A stretch of DNA of 64,000 nucleotides from Calidifontimicrobium sp035325925 (GCF_035325925.1 NZ_DAOKZA010000020.1:1-64000), one strand, 5' to 3'. Shown: positions 7,878 through 16,978, counted from the first letter of the stretch. Notes: generated from the sequence alone by a model not told the origin. Translations and numbers: made by a program.

Positions 7878-8414
7878 ATGCCTGCCCTCTTGATCCGTCC
7901 CAGCGTCGACGGCGACGTCGACGCGATCGCGGCCATCTACGCGCACCACGTGCTCCACGGCAGCGGCACCTTCGAGACCGAGGCGCCCGACCCGATCGAA
8001 ATGCGGCGACGCCGCGACGACGTGCACGCCAAGGGGCTGCCGTGGCTGGTTGCCGACGATGGCGGCGTGGTCGTCGGCTACGCGTACGCCAACCACTTCC
8101 GCCCGCGCCACGCCTACCGCTATTGCCTCGAAGACTCGATCTACCTTCGTCCCGACGCCGCGGGGCGCGGCGTCGGGCGAGCCCTGCTCGCCGAGCTGAT
8201 CGCGCGGTGCACCGCAGCCGGAGCGCGGCAGGTGCTGGCGTTGATCGGCGATAGCGCCAATCTGGCGTCGATCGGACTGCACCGCGCCTGCGGCTTCGTG
8301 TCCTGCGGCCGGATCGACGCCGCGGGCTGGAAGTTCGGCCGCTGGATCGACGTCGTGCTGATGCAGCGCCCGCTCGGCGACGGTGCGCGCAGCCACCCGG
8401 GCGAGGCCGCGTGA
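7878..8414 (+). CDS. GNAT-family N-acetyltransferase (phosphinothricin acetyltransferase-like)
   Basis: A 178-residue single-domain GNAT enzyme. The acetyl-CoA pyrophosphate loop is RGVGRALLAEL (motif A), preceded by YRYCLEDSIYLRPDAAG and followed by NLASIGLHRACGFVSCG, the layout of the Pat/Bar subfamily. It would transfer acetyl from acetyl-CoA to a small amine, possibly an amino-acid analogue such as phosphinothricin or methionine sulfoximine. The natural substrate is not known. An in-frame TTG at 7857 is a less likely start. Its stop overlaps the GTG of the next gene, so the two are coupled. Confidence 0.88.
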   Translation: MPALLIRPSVDGDVDAIAAIYAHHVLHGSGTFETEAPDPIEMRRRRDDVHAKGLPWLVADDGGVVVGYAYANHFRPRHAYRYCLEDSIYLRPDAAGRGVGRALLAELIARCTAAGARQVLALIGDSANLASIGLHRACGFVSCGRIDAAGWKFGRWIDVVLMQRPLGDGARSHPGEAA

Positions 8415-8863
8415 GCGAGGTGACGCACCGCCGCTCGAAGACGCTGGCGACCTGGGTCGCGGTGGTCGGCGGCACCCTGGGCCTGCACCGCTTCTACCTG
8501 TACGGGTTCCGAGACGTGCTCGGCTGGCTGCATCCGCTGCCCACGCTGCTCGGGTTGTGGGGCCTCGAACGCGTCGAGGTCTTCGGCCACGACGACCGCG
8601 TCGCCTGGCTGCTGCTGCCGCTGCTCGGGCTGATGGTGTCGCTGGCGATGCTCAGCGCGATCGTCTACGGCCTGACACCCGACGAGAAGTGGGCGGCGCG
8701 CCACCACCCCGGCGAGCCGCCACAGCGCACCGGCTGGGGCCCGGTGCTCGGTGTGATTGTCGCGCTGATGGTCGGCGCGGCGGCGCTGATGAGCACGATC
8801 GCGTTCGGCGGCCAGCGCTTCTTCGAGTGGCAGGCCGAGCAGGCACGCTCGATCGCCCGCTGA
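8411..8863 (+). CDS. Small membrane protein, TM2-domain-like
   Basis: A 150-residue protein with a GTG start that overlaps the preceding stop (GTGA). The N-terminal segment TWVAVVGGTLGLHRFYLYG resembles the TM2 domain (GxxGxHRFYLG). Two further hydrophobic stretches lie around residues 65-88 and 110-130. TM2 proteins have no settled function. Coupling to the GNAT gene suggests co-expression only. Confidence 0.7.
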   Translation: MSEVTHRRSKTLATWVAVVGGTLGLHRFYLYGFRDVLGWLHPLPTLLGLWGLERVEVFGHDDRVAWLLLPLLGLMVSLAMLSAIVYGLTPDEKWAARHHPGEPPQRTGWGPVLGVIVALMVGAAALMSTIAFGGQRFFEWQAEQARSIAR

Positions 8864-8870
8864 TCCACCC

Positions 8871-9350
8871 TCATCCGGGCAGACGTTCGACGTCCTGCCC
8901 GGACACGGCCGCCAGCAGCGTGCGTGCCGCGCCGCGCCCGGGCACCTCGGCGTCGGGCCAGACGTCGACCAGCGGCGCGAGCACGAACGCACGACGGTGC
9001 ATGCGCGGGTGCGGCACCTGCAGGCCCGGCTCGTCGATCACCGCGCGTCCGTACAGCAGCAGGTCGAGGTCGAGCCGGCGCGGCGCGTTGCGGTACGGCC
9101 GCTCACGACCGTGCGCCTGCTCGACCGCGTGCAGTTGCCCGAGCAGTTGCGAAGCCGGCAGCGTGGTCTCGACGACCGCGACCGCGTTGGCGTAGTCGGG
9201 GCCGTCGGCGTCCTGCGGCGCGCTGCGGTATGTCGGCGACAGGCGCAGGCCGGCGACGCCGGGCAGCCGCGCGATCGCGTCGGCCGCGGCGAGCAGCGTG
9301 GCGCGTGCGTCGCCGAGGTTCGCCCCCAGCCCGATCGCCGCGCGCGTCAT
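8871..9350 (-). CDS. folK: 2-amino-4-hydroxy-6-hydroxymethyldihydropteridine pyrophosphokinase
   Basis: HPPK transfers pyrophosphate from ATP to 6-hydroxymethyl-7,8-dihydropterin in folate synthesis. The 159-residue protein starts MTRAAIGLGANLGDA and has the family motif RRLDLDLLLYG and the HPRMHRRAFVLAPL segment that binds ATP and magnesium. Its ATG overlaps the pcnB stop by four bases, a gene pair common in proteobacteria. Confidence 0.95.
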   Translation of the reverse strand: MTRAAIGLGANLGDARATLLAAADAIARLPGVAGLRLSPTYRSAPQDADGPDYANAVAVVETTLPASQLLGQLHAVEQAHGRERPYRNAPRRLDLDLLLYGRAVIDEPGLQVPHPRMHRRAFVLAPLVDVWPDAEVPGRGAARTLLAAVSGQDVERLPG

Positions 9351-10924
9351 CGCACCGGCGTCGTCCCACCGCCGGCGGCGTCGGGCTGCCCTGCTTGTCC
9401 TCCGGCGGCCGGCTTGCGGCGTCGACGGCGACGACGCTTCGGTGCCGCAGCGGCGTCGCTGCCGCACTCGGGCGCGTCGGCCGGCGCATGGGCCACCGGC
9501 GCGTTCGACGTCGCCGGCTTCGACCGCGCGGCACGACGCGGTGCACCGCGCACCGCTGCCAGCAGCGCCTCGCGCTCCTCGACCGTCCCCAGCGCATAGT
9601 CCTCCCACCACTCGGCCAGTTCGGCGTCGACCTCGCCGACGTCGGCGCGCAGGCGCAGGAAGTCGTAGCCCGCGCGAAAGCGCGGCTGCTCGACCAGCGA
9701 CGCCGCGGTGTTGGCCGCGCGGCGCTCGAAGCGCGGCTGCATCATCCAGACCTCGCGCATGTCGGCGGCCAGCTTGCCGCGGCCGGACACGTCGCCGATG
9801 CGCGCGTCGAACACCGCGTCGATGGCCTGCTGCAGGGCAGGCACCGGGTGCTCGCCTTCGGTGCGCCGCTGCGCCCAGCGCGCCTGCACGTCGTGCCACA
9901 GCAAGCACGCGAGCAGGAAGCTGGGCGCCACCGCGCGGCCCTCGGCGACGCGCCGGTCGGTGTCTTCGAGCGCGAGGCGGATGAACGCCTGACGGCGCTC
10001 GTGCGCCTGGTCGAGCAGCGCGGCGTCGAGGATCGGGAACACGCCGGGCACCAGGCCGTGGCGGCGCAGTTCCTCGACGCTGCGCAGCGCGTGGCCGGTC
10101 TGCAGCAGCTTGAACATCTCGTCGAACAGCCGCGACGCCGGCACACCGGCCAGCAGCGGCACCATGCCGGCGATCGGCGCGCGCGTGCGCGGCTCGATCT
10201 CGAAGCCCAGCTTGGCCGCGAAACGCACGACGCGCACGATGCGCACCGGGTCCTCGCGGTAGCGCTGCGCCGCGTCGCCGATCATTCGCAGCACGCGCTG
10301 GCGCACGTCGGCCAGGCCGCCGTGGTAGTCGACGACGATCTGCGTCGTCGGGTCGTAGTACATCGCGTTGATCGTGAAGTCGCGCCGCGCCGCGTCCTCG
10401 ACCTGCGGGCCCCAGACGTTGTCGCGCAGCACGCGCCCGCTGGCGTCGACCGCGTGGTGCTTGTCGGCCAGCGCCGCCCGCGAGGTCTTCTCGCCGCCCT
10501 CGAGCGCCTCGGCGACGGCGGGGTCGAGGTACGCGCGAAAGGTCGAGACCTCGATCACCTCGTGGTCGCGGCCGCGGCCGAAGATCACGTGCACGATGCG
10601 GAAGCGCCGCCCGATGATGAAGGCGCGGCGAAACAGCGCCTTGACCTGCTCGGGCGTCGCGTCGGTGGCGACGTCGAAGTCCTTCGGCCGCACGCCGATC
10701 AGCAGGTCGCGCACCGCGCCGCCGACGATGTACGCCGCGTGGCCGGCGTCCTGCAGCGCGCGCACCACCTTCAGCGCGCGCTCGTCGACCAGGTGCGGGT
10801 CGATGCCGTGCTCCGCCGCCGGCACTTCGACGCGGCGGCCGAGCGGGATCACCGGCGCCGGTGGGTCGGCCGGCGTCGCGGGCGCGCGCTTGCCGAGCAG
10901 CTTGTCGATGAATTTCTTGATCAT
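9347..10924 (-). CDS. pcnB: Poly(A) polymerase
   Basis: PcnB adds 3' poly(A) tails that speed RNA decay. The 525-residue protein has the class II nucleotidyltransferase head with GGAVRDLLIG and DFDVAT near residues 68-84, followed by RRDFTINAMYYD and the flexible-loop region REDPVRIVRVVRFAAKLGF. The C-terminus carries a very basic tail (an RRRRRRRK run) typical of PcnB and expected to bind RNA. Both ends overlap neighbours by four bases (HAD gene upstream, folK downstream), so this is a coupled operon. Confidence 0.94.
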   Translation of the reverse strand: MIKKFIDKLLGKRAPATPADPPAPVIPLGRRVEVPAAEHGIDPHLVDERALKVVRALQDAGHAAYIVGGAVRDLLIGVRPKDFDVATDATPEQVKALFRRAFIIGRRFRIVHVIFGRGRDHEVIEVSTFRAYLDPAVAEALEGGEKTSRAALADKHHAVDASGRVLRDNVWGPQVEDAARRDFTINAMYYDPTTQIVVDYHGGLADVRQRVLRMIGDAAQRYREDPVRIVRVVRFAAKLGFEIEPRTRAPIAGMVPLLAGVPASRLFDEMFKLLQTGHALRSVEELRRHGLVPGVFPILDAALLDQAHERRQAFIRLALEDTDRRVAEGRAVAPSFLLACLLWHDVQARWAQRRTEGEHPVPALQQAIDAVFDARIGDVSGRGKLAADMREVWMMQPRFERRAANTAASLVEQPRFRAGYDFLRLRADVGEVDAELAEWWEDYALGTVEEREALLAAVRGAPRRAARSKPATSNAPVAHAPADAPECGSDAAAAPKRRRRRRRKPAAGGQAGQPDAAGGGTTPVR

Positions 10925-11589
10925 GCGAAGAGGTTCAGGACGTGCCAGCCGCGTTCCTGCGCGATCGCGGCCAGCGCCGGCGTCGGGTTGGTGGCCACCG
11001 GGCGGCTGGCGCGCTCGAGCAGCGGCAGGTCGTTGGTGGAGTCGCTGTAGAAGCTGACCTCGTCGAACTCGCCCCAGCGGCGGCCCAGTCCGGCGAGCCA
11101 GTCGTCGACGCGGCGCACCTTGCCTTCGCGAAACGACGGGACGCCGCGCACGCGCCCGGTGACGGCGCCCGTGGCGTCGCGTTCGAGTTCGACGGCGATC
11201 AGGTGCTCGACGCCGAACGCGGCGGCGATCGGTGCGGTGACGAACTCGTTGGTCGCGGTGACGATGGCGATCAGGTCGCCTGCGTCGCGGTGCCGGCGCA
11301 CCAGCGCAAGCGCAGCGTCGTGCAGTTGCGGCGCGACGACCTCCTGCATGAAGCGCTCGCGCGCCGCCAGCGACTCGTCCGGCGGCCGGGCGCGCCAGGC
11401 CGAGGTCGCGAAGTCGACGTAGGCGTCGATGTCCAGGCACCCAGCGAGGTAGTCGGCGTAGAAGTTGTCGTTGCGCGCACGCCAGGCCACGCCGTCGGCC
11501 CAGCCGATGGCCACCATGAACTCGCCGAACGCGTGGTCCGAATCGACCGGCAGCAGCGTGCCATCGAGGTCGAACAGCGCCAGCCTCAT
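10921..11589 (-). CDS. HAD-superfamily phosphatase, subfamily IB (SerB-like)
   Basis: A 222-residue HAD hydrolase. Motif I is FDLDGTLLP at residues 6-14, motif II is VTATNEF, and motif III/IV is YSDSTNDLPLL with the catalytic acidic residues. The helical cap between motifs I and II matches the IB class (phosphoserine or histidinol-phosphate phosphatases). Betaproteobacteria usually carry this gene next to hda and pcnB. The substrate is not proven. It overlaps both neighbours by four bases. Confidence 0.9.
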   Translation of the reverse strand: MRLALFDLDGTLLPVDSDHAFGEFMVAIGWADGVAWRARNDNFYADYLAGCLDIDAYVDFATSAWRARPPDESLAARERFMQEVVAPQLHDAALALVRRHRDAGDLIAIVTATNEFVTAPIAAAFGVEHLIAVELERDATGAVTGRVRGVPSFREGKVRRVDDWLAGLGRRWGEFDEVSFYSDSTNDLPLLERASRPVATNPTPALAAIAQERGWHVLNLFA

Positions 11590-12284
11590 CGTGGCACCTC
11601 GCCGGCGTCGGCCAGCACGCGCCGCAGCAGCGGCAGCGTGACGCCGCCGCGCTTCTCGACCCAGGCGTAGTCGTCGAGCCGGTCGAGCCAGTGCACCAGG
11701 TGCTTCATGTCGCGGCTGAACCTCGTGAGCAGGTAGTCGATGACCTCGTCACCCAGCGCGATGCCACGCTGCTGCGCGTGCCGGCGCAGCGCCGTGCGCG
11801 CCTCGGCGTCGGACAGCGGCTGCAGCGCAAACACCGGCCCCCACCCCAGGCGGGTGCGTAGGTCGTCGCGCAGCGGCAGGTCGACCGGCGGCGCGCGGCC
11901 GGCCGCGGCAACCGGCACACCCGCACCCGACGCCTCGACGAACAGCGTGAACGCGGCGTGCTGTCGTTCGGCGTCGAGCGCCTGGCAGTCGTCGATCAGC
12001 ACCAGGGTCGCCGACGCACCGAGCGTCCACGGCAACGGCGACGCAGCGTCGAAACCCGTGGCGCCATCGCCGTGCGCGTCGGCCAGCGCACGCAGCAGGT
12101 GCGTCTTGCCGCAGCCCGCCGGCCCCCACAGGTACACCGGCGCCGACCGTGCACTGGGGCGTGCGAGTTGCCGCAGGACGTGCAGCGCCGCCGCGTTGGC
12201 CCCGGGCACGAAGTTCTCGAGGGTCGGACGCGGCGCGGTGCCGATCGGCAGCGGGATCTGCTTCATCGCGGGCGCCGCGCTCAT
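11586..12284 (-). CDS. hda: DnaA regulatory inactivator Hda-like AAA+ protein
   Basis: A 232-residue DnaA-like ATPase with Walker A GPAGCGKTH and Walker B LVLIDDC. The N-terminal QIPLPIG resembles the beta-clamp-binding peptide that Hda uses to reach the replication clamp and trigger hydrolysis of DnaA-bound ATP. There is no DnaA-type DNA-binding domain at the C-terminus, which fits Hda. The ATG at 12284 overlaps the upstream transporter stop; an ATG at 12266 starting directly at MKQIPLP is the alternative. Confidence 0.9.
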   Translation of the reverse strand: MSAAPAMKQIPLPIGTAPRPTLENFVPGANAAALHVLRQLARPSARSAPVYLWGPAGCGKTHLLRALADAHGDGATGFDAASPLPWTLGASATLVLIDDCQALDAERQHAAFTLFVEASGAGVPVAAAGRAPPVDLPLRDDLRTRLGWGPVFALQPLSDAEARTALRRHAQQRGIALGDEVIDYLLTRFSRDMKHLVHWLDRLDDYAWVEKRGGVTLPLLRRVLADAGEVPR

Positions 12285-13342
12285 CCGGTGAACAGCGGGC
12301 TGTCGACGTACAGGCGGCGCAGGCGGCGCAGCGCGACCAGCCCGACCGCGCTGACCGGCAACGCCACGAGCACGCCGACGAAGCCGAACAGGTGGCCGAA
12401 CGCGAGCAGCGCGAAGATCACCGCTAGCGGGTTCAGCCCGATGCGCTCGCCGACCATGTACGGCGTGAGCAGGAAGCTCTCGACGAGCTGGCCGAGGCCG
12501 TAGACCACCGCGACGGCGGCGACGCCGTACCAGCTGGCGAACTGCAGCAGCCCGGCGAGCAGCGCCATCGCCAGCCCGAGCCCGAAACCGAGGTACGGGA
12601 TGAATACCGCCAGTCCGGTGAACACGCCCACGGGCAGCGCCAAGTCGAAGCCGAACAGCGCCAGGCCGGCGCTGTAGTAGACGGCCAGGATCAGCATCAC
12701 GAGCAGCTGGCCGCGCAAGTACTGGCCAAGCACCGCGTCGCACTCGTCGAGAAAGCCGATGGTGCGCTCGCGCAGGCGCGGCGGGATCAGCGCCTGCAGG
12801 CGCTGCACCAGGTGCGGCCAGTCCATCAGCAGGAAGAACAGCACGACCGGGATCAGGACGGCATTGCCGATCACGGTCAGCAGGAAGCTGCCACCGATGC
12901 GCGCCGATTCCAGCACCGTCGCGGCCCAGTCCTCGACGCGCCCCTCGAACAGGCGCGCGGCCAGGTCCTTCGCGCTCGCCGCGTCGAGGCTGAAGTCGAA
13001 GCCGTGCTGCGCCAGCCACGGCGAGACATGCTCGTTGAAGCGCGCGGCCAGCAGCGGCAACTGCTCGCGCAGCAGCGGCACCTCCTTGGTGATCACCGGC
13101 ACCATCAGCAGCAGCAGCGCAAGCACCGCGACCACGGCCAGCGTCTCCACCAGCAACACCGCCAGCACGCGCGGCCAGCGCCGACGCGCCAGCGCCTCGA
13201 CCAGCGGGTGAAGTGCGTAGGCCAGCACCGCACCGACGATGAACGGCATCAGCACCGGCGCGAGCAGCCACAGCAGCGCCACGGCCAAGGCGGCCAGCGC
13301 GATCCAGCTCAGGGTCTGACGGCGGAACGGGGTACGGGTCAT
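12281..13342 (-). CDS. AI-2E family transporter (PerM-like permease)
   Basis: A 353-residue integral membrane protein starting MTRTPFRRQTLSWIAL. It has paired N-terminal transmembrane segments (about residues 14-60), a soluble loop, and four or more C-terminal segments including FIPYLGFGLGLAMALLAGLL and GERIGLNPLAVIFALL, typical of the AI-2E/PerM family. Members include the autoinducer-2 exporter TqsA, but the substrate here cannot be told. The gene lies directly upstream of hda with a four-base overlap, an order conserved in betaproteobacteria. Confidence 0.9.
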   Translation of the reverse strand: MTRTPFRRQTLSWIALAALAVALLWLLAPVLMPFIVGAVLAYALHPLVEALARRRWPRVLAVLLVETLAVVAVLALLLLMVPVITKEVPLLREQLPLLAARFNEHVSPWLAQHGFDFSLDAASAKDLAARLFEGRVEDWAATVLESARIGGSFLLTVIGNAVLIPVVLFFLLMDWPHLVQRLQALIPPRLRERTIGFLDECDAVLGQYLRGQLLVMLILAVYYSAGLALFGFDLALPVGVFTGLAVFIPYLGFGLGLAMALLAGLLQFASWYGVAAVAVVYGLGQLVESFLLTPYMVGERIGLNPLAVIFALLAFGHLFGFVGVLVALPVSAVGLVALRRLRRLYVDSPLFTG

Positions 13343-13424
13343 CGGGGGCGATGCGGGCGTCGCGCCGGACGCGGCGGCCACCGGTCGGTGCACGGCGCGT
13401 GCGGCCAGGCGCACGCCGGCGCGG

Positions 13425-13430
13425 ATTGTA
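13425..13430 (-). promoter_or_regulatory. Possible -10 element for the AI-2E/hda/pcnB/folK operon
   Basis: TACAAT on the minus strand, about 85 bases upstream of the transporter start, in the gap before SirB1. No clear -35 partner. It is the most AT-rich element of the gap and is placed to drive the five overlapping genes downstream. Confidence 0.35.
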
Positions 13431-13466
13431 GGGGCCGGCCTGCAAGCCGGGCGGGCCGTGGCCTGA

Positions 13467-14333
13467 TCAGTGCAGCCGGGGCTGACCCAGTCGACGCAGC
13501 TCGAGCAGGCGTTCGCGCAGCGCCGTGGCGTCGTCGGCGCGCGCGCGCTGCCGCAGGTAGATCTCCAGATCGTCGGCCGCTTCGCTGTGGCGGCCCAGCT
13601 CGGCGAGCACCAGTGCGCGGTCGCGGCGCTCCTCCCAGGCCTGCGGCAGCAGCACCACCAGCCGCTGCTGCACCGCCAGCAGGCGCGGCCAATCCTCGGC
13701 GGTGCGGTGGATCTCCTTGAGGTTGCGCAGCATGCGCGCGACCACCTCGCGCGGCGGCGCTGCCTGCAGGAACAGCCCCAGCGGAACCTCGTCGTCGCCG
13801 ACCAGACCGTGCTGCCGACGGTACGGCGCGAGCCGCTCGTCCAGTTCCTCGCGCGACAGCGAGCGCCCGCTGAACGGGTCGATGATCACCTCGCCGCGTG
13901 GCAGCCGCAGCTTGACCAGGAAGTGCCCGGGAAACGACACGCCACGCGCCACCAGGCCGACCTGCGTGGCCAGTTCGACGTACAGCACCGCGAGCGTGAT
14001 CGGGATGCCGCGGCGGCGCGCGAGCACGTCGTTGACGTAGCTGTTGCGCGCGTCGTAGTAGTCGTTGAGGTTGCCGGCGAAGCCGAGCTCGTGGAAGAAG
14101 TAGCGGTTGAGCAGGCGCAGCCGCTGCAGCGGCGGCGCGTCGGCCGGCAGGCGGCGGCGCAAGCGCTCCGCCAGCGCGTCGACCTCGGCCAGCACGGCCT
14201 GCGGATCGAGCTGCGGGTACTCGTCCTGGGCGATCGACACGGCGGCCTCGAACAGCGCAAAGCCCTCGTCGTCGGCGACCAGGCTGGCGAAGTAGGCCAG
14301 CGGCGTCACCTCGAAGCGCATCGGCTTGCTCAT
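13467..14333 (-). CDS. SirB1-family protein (transglutaminase-like plus TPR)
   Basis: A 288-residue cytoplasmic protein. The N-terminal half is the SirB1 transglutaminase-like domain with LLNRYFFHELGFAGN, RRGIPITLAVLYVELA and FPGHFLVKL. The C-terminal part looks helical and TPR-like (about residues 190-280). The family has no established enzymatic activity. It sits directly downstream of murJ on the same strand with a 32-base gap. Confidence 0.85.
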   Translation of the reverse strand: MSKPMRFEVTPLAYFASLVADDEGFALFEAAVSIAQDEYPQLDPQAVLAEVDALAERLRRRLPADAPPLQRLRLLNRYFFHELGFAGNLNDYYDARNSYVNDVLARRRGIPITLAVLYVELATQVGLVARGVSFPGHFLVKLRLPRGEVIIDPFSGRSLSREELDERLAPYRRQHGLVGDDEVPLGLFLQAAPPREVVARMLRNLKEIHRTAEDWPRLLAVQQRLVVLLPQAWEERRDRALVLAELGRHSEAADDLEIYLRQRARADDATALRERLLELRRLGQPRLH

Positions 14334-14365
14334 CGAAGACAGTCTATGCGCGAACCCGGCCGGCG

Positions 14366-15922
14366 TCAGCCGCGGCGCACGAACTGCCGCAGCCGCAACC
14401 CGCCGGCGGCGAGCGCGGCGAAGTACAGCAGCGCGACCCCGCCGAGCACCAGTGCCATCGCGCCGGCACGCTGCCAGGGCTGCGCGCGCAGGCCGATCCA
14501 GTCGATGCCCTGCGCCGCCCAGACGAGGGCCAAGGTCAGCACCGCGGTGGCCCCGACGACGCGCAGCGTGAACCCCCCCCAGCCCGGCGCCGGCTGGTAC
14601 AGGCCGCGTCGGCGCAGCCCGACGTACAGCCAGCCGGCGTTGACCAGCGCGCCCAACCCGATCGACAGCGCCAGGCCGGCGTGGCCGAACAGCGGCACGA
14701 ACACCGCGTTCATCGCCTGCGTGGCCGCCAGCACCACCACCGCGATCTTCACCGGCGTGCGGATGTCCTGCTGCGCGTAGAACCCTGGCGCCAGCACCTT
14801 GACCGCAATCAGCCCGAGCAACCCGACGCCGTAGCCGCGCAGCGCCCACACCGTCTGCGCGACGTCGTGCGCGGAGAACCGACCGTAGTGGTAGAGCACG
14901 GCAACGAGCGCCTGCGGGAACACGATCAGCGCTGCCGCACAGGGCAACGCGAGCATCAGCACCAGACGCAGGCCCCAGTCGAGCATCCCCGAGTAGGCGC
15001 CGAGGTCGTCACGCGCCTGCGCCGCCGAAAGCTGCGGCAGCAGCACCACGCCGAGCGCGACGCCGAGCAGCGCGGTCGGGAACTCCATCAGGCGGTCGGC
15101 ATAGGTGAGCCACGACACCGCGCCGACGCCCACGTGCGACGCGATCTGCGTGTTGATCAGCAACGACAGCTGCGCCACCGACACGCCCAGCAGCGCCGGT
15201 GCCATCTGCCGCAGCACACGGCGCACGCCCGGGTGGTGCCAGGCGGCACGCAGGCGCGACGGCGCCAGTCCGAAGCGCGGCACGACGCCGATGCGCCGCA
15301 GCGCCGGCCACTGCACGGCCAGCTGCAGCAGGCCACCGGCCATGACGCCGACGGCCATGGCGTGGATCGGCACCAGCCCCCAGGCGGCGAAGCGCGGGGC
15401 GAGCCACCACGCAGCGGCGATCATCGACAGGTTCAGCAGCACGGGCGTGACCGCCGGCACCGCGAAGCGCTTCCAGGTGTTGAGGATGCCCGCGCACAGC
15501 GCGACCAGCGACATGCAGGCGATGTACGGGAACATCAGCCGCGTCATCACCACCGCGTCGTCGAACTGCGACAGGCCGGCGGCCATCAGCCACACCAGCA
15601 GCGGCGCCCCGGCGACGCCGACGACCACGGTGGCCAGCAGCGCCCACAGCAGCACGGTGCCCACCGCATCGACGAGCGCGTGCGTCGCGGCGTCGCCGTC
15701 GCGCGCCCGCACGGCGGCCAGGATCGGCACGAACGCCTGCGAGAACGCCCCCTCGGCGAACAGCCGGCGCAGCAGGTTCGGGATGCGGAACGCGACGTTG
15801 AACGCGTCGGTGGCCGCGCTGGCGCCGAAGCTGGCCGCGATCAGCTGTTCGCGCACCAGGCCGGTGACGCGCGACGCCAGCGTGAGCAGGGAGACGGTGG
15901 AGGCGGCCTTGAGCAGGTTCAT
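14366..15922 (-). CDS. murJ: Lipid II flippase MurJ
   Basis: A 518-residue polytopic protein with about 14 hydrophobic segments, starting MNLLKAASTVSLLTLASRVTG. It carries the conserved MurJ stretches ASFGASAATDAFNVAFRIPNLLRRLFAEGAFSQAFVP (split here only by residue choice) around residues 31-67. MurJ flips lipid II across the inner membrane for peptidoglycan synthesis and is essential. It is divergent from rpsT, a gene order seen in many betaproteobacteria. Confidence 0.95.
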   Translation of the reverse strand: MNLLKAASTVSLLTLASRVTGLVREQLIAASFGASAATDAFNVAFRIPNLLRRLFAEGAFSQAFVPILAAVRARDGDAATHALVDAVGTVLLWALLATVVVGVAGAPLLVWLMAAGLSQFDDAVVMTRLMFPYIACMSLVALCAGILNTWKRFAVPAVTPVLLNLSMIAAAWWLAPRFAAWGLVPIHAMAVGVMAGGLLQLAVQWPALRRIGVVPRFGLAPSRLRAAWHHPGVRRVLRQMAPALLGVSVAQLSLLINTQIASHVGVGAVSWLTYADRLMEFPTALLGVALGVVLLPQLSAAQARDDLGAYSGMLDWGLRLVLMLALPCAAALIVFPQALVAVLYHYGRFSAHDVAQTVWALRGYGVGLLGLIAVKVLAPGFYAQQDIRTPVKIAVVVLAATQAMNAVFVPLFGHAGLALSIGLGALVNAGWLYVGLRRRGLYQPAPGWGGFTLRVVGATAVLTLALVWAAQGIDWIGLRAQPWQRAGAMALVLGGVALLYFAALAAGGLRLRQFVRRG

Positions 15923-15985
15923 CGCGGGCGCCGCGGCGTTCGGGGCGGAGGCGGCGGCCGGCGCGAAGGCCGGGTGCGGCGCGCG

Positions 15986-15991
15986 ATTATA
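15986..15991 (-). promoter_or_regulatory. -10 element of the murJ promoter
   Basis: Perfect TATAAT on the minus strand, about 64 bases upstream of the murJ ATG, in the divergent murJ/rpsT gap. The -35 region is poor. Confidence 0.45.
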
Positions 15992-16041
15992 GGAAGCGGC
16001 CCGGTCCCTGCGCCGTGCCTGCAGGCCGTTGCGGCAGTGCG

Positions 16042-16050
16042 TGCTAGAAT
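16042..16050 (+). promoter_or_regulatory. Extended -10 promoter of rpsT
   Basis: TGCTAGAAT is an extended -10 (TGn before TAGAAT) 32 bases upstream of the rpsT ATG. Extended -10 promoters tolerate a weak -35, which fits the absence of a good hexamer upstream. Confidence 0.5.
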
Positions 16051-16082
16051 GCGCGGCTTTCCACCCCGGAACCCCTTACAGC

Positions 16083-16388
16083 ATGGCCACATCGTCCCGC
16101 GCCAAGAAGAGAACCGTCCGCATCGCGTCGGGCCGCAAGCGCGCGCGCCAGAACGTGAAGCTCAACGCGGCCAACACCGCGCTGCGTTCGAAGTTCCGCA
16201 CCGTCGTGAAGAACGTGCAGAAGGCTGTCGCCGCCGGCGACAAGGCCAAGGCCACCGAATTGTTCCAGCACGCGCAGAGCGTGATCGACTCGGTGGCGGA
16301 CAAGGGCATCTTCCACAAGAACAAGGCTGCCCGCCACAAGAGCCGCCTGGCCGCGAAGGTCAAGGCGCTGGCGACGGCTGCCGCCTGA
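16083..16388 (+). CDS. rpsT: 30S ribosomal protein S20
   Basis: A 101-residue, strongly basic S20 starting MATSSRAKKRTVRIASGRK, with the central KAVAAGDKAKATELF and the C-terminal GIFHKNKAARHKSRLA that are diagnostic. It binds 16S rRNA near the foot of the 30S subunit. An upstream in-frame extension to 16029 is not the start. A strong hairpin follows the stop by 22 bases. Confidence 0.97.
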   Translation: MATSSRAKKRTVRIASGRKRARQNVKLNAANTALRSKFRTVVKNVQKAVAAGDKAKATELFQHAQSVIDSVADKGIFHKNKAARHKSRLAAKVKALATAAA

Positions 16389-16410
16389 TCCGGACACCGG
16401 GTGGAACGAC

Positions 16411-16435
16411 GAAGGGCCTGCACTGCAGGCCCTTC
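16411..16435. terminator. Bidirectional terminator hairpin after rpsT
   Basis: A near-perfect inverted repeat, GAAGGGCCTGCA and its complement separated by one base. In practice this folds as a 10-11 bp stem with a three-base loop. It lies between convergent rpsT and the DUF3579 gene and could stop both transcripts. Only a short, interrupted T run follows on the plus strand. Confidence 0.75.
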
Positions 16436-16455
16436 GCCATTTCGGGCACGCGGCG

Positions 16456-16785
16456 TCAGTCGGGTGGCTCGTCGGGCAGCAGGCAGGCCTCGACGGTCTG
16501 CAGTTCGTTGTCGCGGGCGAAGTTCAGCACGAAGTCCCACGCCATCGGCTCGACCGCGCGCAGCGCCTCGCTGACGATCACGCACTTCACGCCGTTGATG
16601 ACGCGCGGCACGCACAGCGGCGAGTAGCCGATGTGCGCGCCGACGCCGGTGCGTGCGCCGCCCGGACGGAACGGCGACATGACGCCGCACAGCCGCTCGG
16701 CCCAGTCGCTGGGGCGGAAGGTGCGCCCGTCGCGGGTCACGCCCTGGATGAAGATCTGGCGGGGTTTGGCGGCGGGCAGCGGCAT
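16456..16785 (-). CDS. DUF3579 protein
   Basis: A 109-residue soluble protein of the DUF3579 family, with QIFIQGVTRDGRTFRPSDW at the start and CVIVSEALRAVEPMAWDFVLNFA in the middle. The family is almost confined to betaproteobacteria and is usually encoded next to argD-argF as here, divergently. Function unknown. The ATG at 16785 gives the family length; a longer frame to 16896 adds low-complexity residues. Confidence 0.85.
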   Translation of the reverse strand: MPLPAAKPRQIFIQGVTRDGRTFRPSDWAERLCGVMSPFRPGGARTGVGAHIGYSPLCVPRVINGVKCVIVSEALRAVEPMAWDFVLNFARDNELQTVEACLLPDEPPD

Positions 16786-16903
16786 CGGTCGTCGGTGGCC
16801 GCAGGCCCGGCAGAGGGACGTCGCGGCGGGGCGTATTGTGCGCGCGAAGTATTGCGCTGCAGCATGGCGCGAGGCTGACGGCGTGTGCCGCGACACCGTC
16901 CTC

Positions 16904-16909
16904 TAGAAT
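16904..16909 (+). promoter_or_regulatory. Possible -10 element of the argD-argF promoter
   Basis: TAGAAT 70 bases before the argD ATG. The -35 region at 17 bp is weak. No ARG box was recognised. Confidence 0.35.
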
Positions 16910-16978
16910 CGACTTCGGTCGGCACGGCATCCCGCCGGGGTGAGGTGGCCGGCCGTTGTCGTTAATGGAGCGCCGCCG